NCBI GenBank assembly: GCA_020849035.1
Contig: JADLHC010000295.1
Coordinates: forward strand, 1-33,789
Direction: 5' to 3'
Source: Planctomycetia bacterium
GTDB taxonomy: Bacteria > Planctomycetota > MHYJ01 > WSZJ01
DNA: 33,789 nt
Under the pieces are notes generated by a model, which had not been told where the DNA came from, did not search any database, and was given only the letters and a program-made list of their open reading frames with translations. Both the position numbers and the translations under genes were made by a program. Below are positions 1-6,141 of this stretch, in pieces; the stretch's first letter is position 1; each line of letters opens with the position of its first letter.

Positions 1-36
1 CACGACTATGACGACGATTCCCGCCCGCCCGCCCTC

Positions 37-65
37 GGGGAAGGAAGGCGCTGGTTTCCTTCCCC
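37..65 (-). terminator. Hairpin downstream of aspS, probable terminator
   Basis: A perfect 10-bp inverted repeat (37-46 with 56-65) encloses a 9-nt loop about 30 nt past the aspS stop. GC-rich sequence on both sides could lengthen the stem imperfectly. No clear U-tract follows on the minus strand, so it may be a weak intrinsic terminator or only an mRNA 3' end stabiliser. Confidence 0.45.
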
Positions 66-93
66 GCGGACGGGCGGCGGGCGCCCCGCCCCG

Positions 94-1878
94 CTACATC
101 TTCGTCTCCTGCGGCGGCTGCTTCAGGCGGATGTGCAGCTCGTCGAGCTGGCGTTGGATCACGCCGCTCGGGGCGTTCTGCATGAGGCACTGGCCCTTTT
201 GCGTCTTGGGGTACGGAATGACGTCGCGGATCGTGTCGAGCCCCAGCAGGAGCATGACGAACCGGTCGACGCCGAGGGCGATGCCGCCGTGCGGCGGGGC
301 GCCGTAGTCGAAGGCGTCGAGCATGAAGCCGAACTTCTCGCGGATATTGGACTCGTCGAGGCCGATGACGGCGAGGACGCGGCGCTGGACGTCCTTGCGG
401 TGAATCCGGATCGAACCGCCGCCGAGCTCGACGCCGTTCAGAACGAGGTCGTAGGCCCGGGCGCGGACCTTGAGCGGCTCCTTCTCCAGCAGGTCGAGGT
501 CCTCGGGCTTCGGGCTCGTGAACACGTGGTGCTTCGCCTGCGGCTTCCCCTCCGGCCCTTCCTCGAACATCGGGAACTCGACGACCCAGAACGGCTCCCA
601 CGTGCCTTCCTTGATCAGCTTGAGCTTCGCGCCGAGGTGCGTGCGCAGCCCGCCCAGCGCCACCTTGCAGCGGCCCTTCTCGTCCGCCACGAAGAACAGG
701 ATGTCGCCGTCCTTCGCGCCCATCTTCTCGCGGATCGCGGCGAGTTCCTCGGGCTTGAAGTTCTTCGCGCTCGAGCCGCCGAGCGTGCCGCCCTCGCCCT
801 TGAGCCACACCAGCCCCTTCGCGCCCACGCCCTTCACCAGCGTCGTCAGGTCGTCGATTTCCTTGCGGCTCATCCCGCCGCCGCCCGGGACGCACAGGCC
901 CTTGACGATGCCGCCGCCCGCGACGGCCTCGCTGAAGACGCGGAAGCTGCTCGTCCTGGCGAGCTCGCTGACGTCCACGAGGTGCAGTCCGAACCGGATG
1001 TCCGGCTTGTCGGAGCCGTACTTGTCCATCGCTTCGGCGTAGGTCATCTTTGGGAAGGGGCGCTTGAGCTCGACGCCGAGCACTTTCTTGAAGACGTTGG
1101 CGACGGCGTCCTCGACGGCCGCCTGCACGTCGGACTCGTCCACGAACGACATCTCGAGGTCGAACTGCGTGAACTCCGGCTGCCGGTCGGCGCGGAGGTC
1201 CTCGTCGCGGAAGCACTTGCAGACCTGGAAGTAGCGGTCCATGCCTGCAACCTGGAAGAGCTGCTTGAAGATCTGCGGGGACTCGGCGAGGGCGAAGAAC
1301 TGGCCTTCCCAGAGGCGCGAAGGCACGAGGAAGTTTCGGGCGCCGCCGGGGGTGTTCTTGATGAGCACGGGCGTGTCGAGGTCGAGGAAGCCCTGCCGGT
1401 CCATGGATTCGCGGAACGCGGCGAGCACCTTGTGCCGCGTGATCATGTTGCGCTGCATCGGCTTGCGGCGCAGGTCGAGGTAGCGGTACTTGAGCCGCGT
1501 CTCGTCGGACACCTGCACGTGCTCGGAGACCTCGAAGGGCGGCACGGCGGCCTCGTTCAGGATCTCCAGCTGCTTGGCTTCGACCTCGATCTCCCCCGTC
1601 GGCTGCTCCTTGCGCATCGCCTCCGCCGCGCGCGCCTTCACCACGCCGCGCACCGCGACCACGAACTCGGCGCGGAGCGACTGCGCCCGCTTGAGCAGCG
1701 CCTCGTCGAAGTCCTTGCGGAACACGACCTGCGTCTGGCCGTACCGGTCGCGCAGGACCAGGAAGGCGACGCTTCCCTGGTCGCGGACGGCCTCGACCCA
1801 GCCATTGAGGTTGACGGTCTGCCCGGCGTCGGAGGCGCGGAGGGCGCCGCAGGTGTGGGTGCGTTTGAGGGTGAACAT
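94..1878 (-). CDS. aspS: Aspartyl-tRNA synthetase, bacterial type
   Basis: This is a class II synthetase that charges tRNA-Asp (or tRNA-Asx) with aspartate in the cytoplasm. The 594-aa product has the full bacterial layout: an N-terminal OB-fold anticodon-binding domain (about 1-110), a catalytic core starting near 140, a GAD-type insertion (about 285-425) and the C-terminal core. Visible motifs are ESPQIFKQ (199-206), motif 2 FRDEDLRADRQPEF (223-236) and motif 3 GIALGVDRF (532-540). The ATG at 1878 is chosen because the family begins with a short leader before the TCG motif. The frame stays open to 1971, but that extension is low-complexity and does not resemble the family. Whether the enzyme also charges tRNA-Asn cannot be judged here. 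No neighbour forms an operon with it. Confidence 0.97.
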   Translation of the reverse strand: MFTLKRTHTCGALRASDAGQTVNLNGWVEAVRDQGSVAFLVLRDRYGQTQVVFRKDFDEALLKRAQSLRAEFVVAVRGVVKARAAEAMRKEQPTGEIEVEAKQLEILNEAAVPPFEVSEHVQVSDETRLKYRYLDLRRKPMQRNMITRHKVLAAFRESMDRQGFLDLDTPVLIKNTPGGARNFLVPSRLWEGQFFALAESPQIFKQLFQVAGMDRYFQVCKCFRDEDLRADRQPEFTQFDLEMSFVDESDVQAAVEDAVANVFKKVLGVELKRPFPKMTYAEAMDKYGSDKPDIRFGLHLVDVSELARTSSFRVFSEAVAGGGIVKGLCVPGGGGMSRKEIDDLTTLVKGVGAKGLVWLKGEGGTLGGSSAKNFKPEELAAIREKMGAKDGDILFFVADEKGRCKVALGGLRTHLGAKLKLIKEGTWEPFWVVEFPMFEEGPEGKPQAKHHVFTSPKPEDLDLLEKEPLKVRARAYDLVLNGVELGGGSIRIHRKDVQRRVLAVIGLDESNIREKFGFMLDAFDYGAPPHGGIALGVDRFVMLLLGLDTIRDVIPYPKTQKGQCLMQNAPSGVIQRQLDELHIRLKQPPQETKM

Positions 1879-2011
1879 GTGGGCCTTTGATCGTATGGGG
1901 GTAGGGGAAGGTTCGCTTTGGGGGAAGGGACGACGGCGAAGGGCAAACGAAAAGCGAAAAGGGATAAACAAAAAAGGAAAACTCTCATCTGGGGCGACCG
2001 TTCAGAGGGGC
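1879..2011. promoter_or_regulatory. AT-richer divergent intergenic region
   Basis: This 133-bp gap separates the divergent aspS and lipoprotein genes. Its middle (about 1928-1985) is rich in A on the plus strand, in contrast to the GC-rich surroundings. Such a stretch probably holds promoters for both genes, but I could not pick convincing -35/-10 pairs by eye. Confidence 0.35.
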
Positions 2012-3580
2012 GTGAGAAAATCTGCCTTGTCCGGAGGGCTCGCTCTGGCGATCACAGCGGTTCTTGGCTGCGGCATCGGTTCCTGGATCAGCGCGGGCCG
2101 CGGGGCGGATTCTGGATTCGAGTCACCCGGGTTGCAGCCGGAACGAAACCATTCGAGGCAACCGGCGGCGTCCACGGGCGCAGAGCCCGCGCCAGTGGAA
2201 TTCCCGAGCGCTCCTGCTACGAACACGCCGCCCGCAACCGCCGTCTCCATAATCCGAGGATCAGTCCGCCAATTCGACGGAACGCCCGCAGATGGGTGCA
2301 TCGTCCAACTTTCAGTGCAGGACTCGTCCGGGCACTATCGTGACGCAAGCCGGGTCTCAACGGCACCTGATGGCTCCTATTTGCTGGAGGCGGCCCGGCC
2401 CGCGGAGCTGATTCTGGAGGTTTCGTTCGCCGAGATCACTCGGAGCAAGTCCATAACGCTGACAGAGTCGACGGACTCGGTCCTCGCGGACTTCGCGCTG
2501 CCCGAACCCTGGTACGTGCTCGTGTCCGTCACTGACGAAATCGGGAACCCCATTCCCGGCAGCGAGGTGAAAACCGACCTCTGGACCAGGAGGGCGGTCG
2601 GCCACGACGGCCTCGTGCAGATCTGCGTTGAGCGATCGAGACAATGGATCTATGCGGACGCACCCGCGTCCGAGGACCACGGCTGGCTCTCGAACGGGGT
2701 CCTGATCCAGCCGCCCGAGTCGCAGGCACGCATCACGCTCAGGAAACTCGGCGTCGTCTCCGGAACTCTCCTCGCACCGGATGGGCAACCGCTCGCTCTT
2801 GGCCGGGTCTGCCTGGACTTGGACGGCGACCAATTCAGCGGTGCGGTCACCGACTCACTCGGTCGCTTCAGAGTTCTTGCGGAGATCGGACGCTCCCACA
2901 CCCTGAGAACGGCCAATGCTCCTGAAGAGCCGAAGTTCCAGGACGCGGACGAACGAGCGAGGTCCGTGATCGGCCGGCTCGACGACGTGCATGCCGGCGA
3001 CGACGGACTGACGCTGCGGACACGATGGATGTCCTGGGACCGCACGCTGAGGGTTCGCGTCCTGTCGCCGGAGGGCGAGATTCTCAGCGGAATGTGCGTC
3101 GGACTGTTCCCGGAAACGAACGGGTGCTACGACATGGGCAGAGAAGAAGAAGGACCCGATGGGGTCGTGCGATTCTCTGGATTGCCGGAAACATCCTTCC
3201 GGTTGTGGGTTGGCGCCCGCGACAAGGACGCGTCCCAGGCCGATTGGCTGGAACCGGAGCTGGAACACGTCATACCGGATGGGCAGGAAGTCCAAATGAA
3301 GTTCAGGAAAGGCCGGTGGATCCAGGGACGCGTGTTTCTCACGGACGGCGAACCGGCCAAGTGTGTTGGCGTGTGGGCCGGGGAGACAGGGCACGGCCGT
3401 GACGGGTTCTCGCAGACCGACTCGGACGGCAATTTCCGGGTCTTGGTTGATCCGCTGCGGCCATCTCCGTACCGGGTCTCGGCCGGATTTGAACTGAATG
3501 GCCTTTGGCAGTCGGGTTTCCTCGACGGCGTAGAACCTGGCCAGGAGGGAGTCCGAATCCACATCGAAAGAAGCGAGTGA
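2012..3580 (+). CDS. Putative lipoprotein with carboxypeptidase-regulatory-like repeats
   Basis: No enzymatic function is recognised. From the GTG at 2012 the 522-aa product starts with Arg-Lys, a hydrophobic stretch (about 5-19) and a lipobox-like VLGC ending at Cys20, so it is probably exported and lipid-anchored. A Pro/Ala-rich linker (about 40-78) follows. Then come about five beta-sandwich-like units near 81-163, 168-243, 247-300, 345-402 and 436-493. They share the pattern 'G-x-V ... G-x-P ... T-D-x-x-G-x-F/Y-x-V', typical of carboxypeptidase-regulatory-like or other Ig-like folds. These units usually serve as extracellular scaffolds or adhesion modules. The frame is open upstream to 1490 across aspS, but that part is shadow; an ATG at 1895 is an alternative start. 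A short purine run (2004-2010) sits very close to the GTG. Codon use looks less GC-biased than in the housekeeping genes, suggesting an accessory gene. Confidence 0.8.
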   Translation: MRKSALSGGLALAITAVLGCGIGSWISAGRGADSGFESPGLQPERNHSRQPAASTGAEPAPVEFPSAPATNTPPATAVSIIRGSVRQFDGTPADGCIVQLSVQDSSGHYRDASRVSTAPDGSYLLEAARPAELILEVSFAEITRSKSITLTESTDSVLADFALPEPWYVLVSVTDEIGNPIPGSEVKTDLWTRRAVGHDGLVQICVERSRQWIYADAPASEDHGWLSNGVLIQPPESQARITLRKLGVVSGTLLAPDGQPLALGRVCLDLDGDQFSGAVTDSLGRFRVLAEIGRSHTLRTANAPEEPKFQDADERARSVIGRLDDVHAGDDGLTLRTRWMSWDRTLRVRVLSPEGEILSGMCVGLFPETNGCYDMGREEEGPDGVVRFSGLPETSFRLWVGARDKDASQADWLEPELEHVIPDGQEVQMKFRKGRWIQGRVFLTDGEPAKCVGVWAGETGHGRDGFSQTDSDGNFRVLVDPLRPSPYRVSAGFELNGLWQSGFLDGVEPGQEGVRIHIERSE

Positions 3581-3611
3581 CTCGCCTTCCCACTCCGCAC
3601 CGGAGTCCGCC

Positions 3612-4061
3612 TCAGGGGCACACGACTTTCAAACCGACCTTTTTCGCCAGCCTCGCCTGCCGCACATCGTACGTGACGAACCAGGTCATCTCGAGCGTCA
3701 TGGCCGCGGCGACGTGCAGTACGTCGAGAGTCCGGGTGCCGAGGTGCGGCGTGTGGAGCCGGCTCAGGCCAACCGCGCGGTCGAGCGTCCGGCGCCAGAG
3801 AAGATCGACGAGCAGCAACCGGCCCGCCTCGACGTCCTCGTCGAGGGCCTCAAGCGCCACGTGCGCGGCTTCGCGGGAGACGTCCCCGCGAAACACGGCG
3901 AGCGAGACGGAGTTCACGATCTCCCCATAGCCGTGGCGCGTCAGGGCCAGCGTGCCCCCGAGACGGCGGCGCCACGCGCAGACGCGGCGCGAGCGATCGT
4001 CGTGGATGTACAGGCTCCGGAGCGCGCTCGGGTCGACGTAGGTCCGGTCAGCGCTCGCCAC
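3612..4061 (-). CDS. PIN-domain toxin, VapC type
   Basis: The product is a probable endoribonuclease toxin of a type II toxin-antitoxin module. The 149-aa protein carries the acidic residues of PIN nucleases in the right order: Asp10 in YVDPSAL, Glu47 in GEIVNS, Asp113 in TLDVLHVAAA and Asp132 in VTYDVRQARLA. This set would coordinate Mg2+/Mn2+ for RNA cleavage. Its start overlaps the end of the upstream antitoxin gene by 14 nt, the usual translational coupling. It converges with the lipoprotein gene, whose stop lies 31 nt away. The cleavage target (tRNA, rRNA or mRNA) cannot be read from sequence. All four acidic residues are present, so it looks intact. Confidence 0.88.
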   Translation of the reverse strand: MASADRTYVDPSALRSLYIHDDRSRRVCAWRRRLGGTLALTRHGYGEIVNSVSLAVFRGDVSREAAHVALEALDEDVEAGRLLLVDLLWRRTLDRAVGLSRLHTPHLGTRTLDVLHVAAAMTLEMTWFVTYDVRQARLAKKVGLKVVCP

Positions 4062-4296
4062 GGTCGGCCTCGTCCAGCGCCCTCCGGCCCGAGCTGCTGA
4101 TCGGCCGGGGCTGCAGGCGCTTCAGCCTCGCGAAGTAGTCGACGGCGCCCTTCGGGGTCATGGCCGCTGCATCGACCGGCCGGATGACCATGATGGCCCG
4201 GCCGCGGTCGGTGATGAGGACTTCGCCCTCGCGCTCAATGAGCGCCCGGACGTGCGGGAAGCGGGTCCGGAGGTCGCGGATGCTGGCTTTGGTCAT
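4048..4296 (-). CDS. Phd/YefM-family antitoxin
   Basis: This 82-aa protein is the probable antitoxin of the PIN toxin encoded just downstream, whose gene it overlaps by 14 nt. The N-terminal half (about 1-45) has the Phd/YefM pattern: a start resembling 'x-S-I-R-D-L-R', then a strand-turn-strand block with EVLITDRGRAIMVIRP, which in this family dimerises and binds the operator. The C-terminal part (about 46-82) is charged and probably disordered until it wraps the toxin. The start ATG lies inside a palindrome and only 6 nt from a -10-like hexamer, so the mRNA may be leaderless. Autoregulation by the antitoxin or the complex is expected from the family. Confidence 0.85.
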   Translation of the reverse strand: MTKASIRDLRTRFPHVRALIEREGEVLITDRGRAIMVIRPVDAAAMTPKGAVDYFARLKRLQPRPISSSGRRALDEADRGER

Positions 4297-4331
4297 ATGT
4301 GAATCATATTTGAGTCACGACGTCCGCGCAA
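4295..4331 (-). promoter_or_regulatory. Promoter and overlapping operator palindrome of the toxin-antitoxin locus
   Basis: On the minus strand a -35-like TTGCGC (4326-4331) and a -10-like TATGAT (4303-4308) are 17 bp apart. The -10 lies 6 nt from the antitoxin ATG. An inverted repeat, ATATG-N5-CATAT (4295-4309), covers both the -10 and the start codon and is strikingly AT-rich for this DNA. Its placement suits an autoregulatory operator. Confidence 0.5.
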
Positions 4332-4349
4332 GCGCCTGGGGGATTGCCG

Positions 4350-4679
4350 TCATGGCCGTCCTTCACCCTCGGGCGGACGATCCTGCGGGGCGGCTCCCTG
4401 CCCCTTCTCGCGTTGCGAGGCAGCTCGTTTCACAACGTCCTCCCCGAAGCCTGGAGGTTTCGCGAGGGTAAAGGAACCAGCGAAGTGACTCTCGCTCGTG
4501 GGGCACCAGACTCCTGGATGAAGGAAGGTCCCGCCTTCTGACTTGCCGGCCGGTGAAATCAGGAGGGGCTTTCGGCAGCGATGGCAGAGGAAGACAACGC
4601 CTTCCGCGTGGAGTCGCAGTACTTCGGTCAGGTCGAACTTTGACGGATGCAGTACAACTTGCCGTACCGGGTTCGGCAT
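4350..4679 (-). CDS. Small Cys/His-motif protein, possible zinc ribbon
   Basis: Not a recognised family. This 109-aa ORF starts 4 nt after the stop of the Uma2-like gene and may be translated from the same mRNA. A CxxC pair (Cys32, Cys35, in FLCHRCRKP) is followed by Cys59 and His65 (WCPTSESH). The spacing would fit an unusual zinc ribbon with three Cys and one His. The first 75 residues look like a real protein. The last 35 are low-complexity, rich in Gly, Pro and charged residues. Codon use is less GC-biased than in neighbours. It could instead be a decayed gene end or chance frame, so confidence is limited. Confidence 0.4.
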   Translation of the reverse strand: MPNPVRQVVLHPSKFDLTEVLRLHAEGVVFLCHRCRKPLLISPAGKSEGGTFLHPGVWCPTSESHFAGSFTLAKPPGFGEDVVKRAASQREKGQGAAPQDRPPEGEGRP

Positions 4680-4683
4680 GGGC

Positions 4684-5304
4684 CTAGCGGACCGCCGCCT
4701 CAACCAGCCGCAGCGACTTTCCGAGCAGGGGACTCGCGAAGAACCCTTCCCCGTCCTTCGCGATCGGCACGAACACGCCGTTCTGGAGGGTGAAACCCGC
4801 GGCATCGCGGCCGTCGGGCCAGGTGTAGTAGTACTCGCGGACGCCGGACATCTGGTAGGCGAGGAACTTGGCGCCGCGGGGGGCCATGTCGCGCTCGTGC
4901 GTTTTCTGGCTGAGGATCTCGACGACCAGGTCCGGGACGCGGCCGACGGACTCGGTTCCCGGGATGTACGGGATCTCGGCGGCGGCGTGGAGGGCGATGT
5001 CGGGATAGACGACCGTGTTCTGCGGCCGGGGCAGGCGATGGAGGGCGCCCTGGGTGAGCGACCAGTTCCGTGAGCGAACGATGGGCAGAAGGGCGGCGTA
5101 GAGGTTGCCGAAGGCCGTTCCGGACTTGGCATTGCCGGGGGACATAGGGAGAACCCAACCTCCAATGAGCTCAAGCGGATTGCCGTCCTCCTGGTCCCAC
5201 GCTTCGAAATCCTCCGCGCGTGTAAAGCCGGGGCCGCCCGGGTCGAGGCGACCAAAGATCGTCTCGGGCGGCAGAGAGGGCGGTGCGGGAGGATGTCCGG
5301 CCAT
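4684..5304 (-). CDS. Uma2-family (PD-(D/E)XK nuclease fold) protein
   Basis: The 206-aa product matches the Uma2 family, whose members have a restriction-endonuclease-like fold and mostly unknown roles. Family landmarks are Glu45 in PLELIGGWV, Asp102 in YPDIALH, Glu129 in PDLVVEILS and the segment AKFLAYQMSGVREYYY (146-161), with Lys147 as the likely catalytic lysine. The set appears complete, so catalytic competence is plausible. The ATG at 5304 fits the family length of about 190-210 aa. The frame runs open to 5988 across the ABC ATPase gene, but that is shadow. The gene is divergent from the ABC transporter operon, and the Cys-motif ORF follows 4 nt downstream. Uma2 genes are often multicopy and mobile, which fits this accessory stretch. 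Confidence 0.85.
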   Translation of the reverse strand: MAGHPPAPPSLPPETIFGRLDPGGPGFTRAEDFEAWDQEDGNPLELIGGWVLPMSPGNAKSGTAFGNLYAALLPIVRSRNWSLTQGALHRLPRPQNTVVYPDIALHAAAEIPYIPGTESVGRVPDLVVEILSQKTHERDMAPRGAKFLAYQMSGVREYYYTWPDGRDAAGFTLQNGVFVPIAKDGEGFFASPLLGKSLRLVEAAVR

Positions 5305-5376
5305 GCGCGTAACGTACCCGAGCCGCGGTTCCCGTCGCAAGCCGATTTCCCCGGTCTGTCGTACCATCTGCACCGC

Positions 5377-6141
5377 ATGCCCTCCCCCGCCATCGAGACG
5401 GAGTCGCTGACGAAGGACTACGGCGCGTTCCGCGCGCTGGACGCGCTGACGCTCGTGGTGCAGCCGGGGGAGATTTTCGGGCTGCTGGGGCCGAACGGCG
5501 CCGGCAAGACCACCACGATCCGGCTGCTGATGGGGATGCTGGTGCCGACGGCCGGGCGGGCGCGGCTGTGCGGGCTGGACTGCCACGGGGACCGGGTGGA
5601 GGCGAAGACGCGGGTCGGGTACCTGCCGGACGACCCGAAGTTCCACGACTACCTGCGGGGGCGGGAGATCCTGCGGTTCGTGGGGCACATGCACGGGCTG
5701 TCCGGGGCGGAAGCGCGGTCGCGGGCGGAGGCGCTCCTCGGGCGGTTCGGGCTGCTGGAAGCGGCGGACGACTACGCGGTGAACTATTCGAAGGGGATGA
5801 AGGCGAAGCTGGGGCTGGCGTGCGCGATGATCCACGACCCCGATGTTTTTATTTTGGACGAGCCGACGAACGGGCTGGACCCCGGGGCGGCGCGGGACGT
5901 GCAGGACTGGATCGTGGAATCGGCGCGCGGGGGGAAGACGGTGCTGCTGTCCACGCACCTGCTGGAGATGGCGGAGCGGCTGTGCCACCGGGTGGGGATC
6001 ATCGACAAGGGGCGGCTGGCGGCGGTGGGGACGCCGGCAGAGCTGAAGGACCGGTTCGCCGCCGGGGGGACGCTGGAGCAGGTGTTCCTGGCGGTGACGA
6101 GGGACGGCGGGGGGGAACGGCCGGGGCAGGGACCCGCGTGA
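5377..6141 (+). CDS. ABC transporter ATP-binding protein
   Basis: This is the ATPase subunit of an ABC-2-type exporter or membrane-remodelling transporter at the cytoplasmic face. In the 254-aa product the Walker A is GPNGAGKTT (38-46), the Walker B VFILDEP is followed by TNGLDP (D-loop), and the switch His is in LSTHLLEMAE. The signature is YSKGM rather than LSGGQ, a variation common in this exporter branch. The ATG at 5377 puts the usual short strand ahead of the A-loop; the frame is open 28 codons further upstream. The stop overlaps the GTG of the permease gene (GTGA), so the two are translationally coupled and almost certainly form one transporter. The substrate is unknown. Confidence 0.92.
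   Translation: MPSPAIETESLTKDYGAFRALDALTLVVQPGEIFGLLGPNGAGKTTTIRLLMGMLVPTAGRARLCGLDCHGDRVEAKTRVGYLPDDPKFHDYLRGREILRFVGHMHGLSGAEARSRAEALLGRFGLLEAADDYAVNYSKGMKAKLGLACAMIHDPDVFILDEPTNGLDPGAARDVQDWIVESARGGKTVLLSTHLLEMAERLCHRVGIIDKGRLAAVGTPAELKDRFAAGGTLEQVFLAVTRDGGGERPGQGPA

Noticed and set aside
133..1890. 585-aa plus-strand open frame across aspS
   Set aside because: It is antisense to a clear aspartyl-tRNA synthetase and is made of low-complexity Leu/Glu/Arg/Val sequence, typical of a shadow frame in GC-rich DNA.
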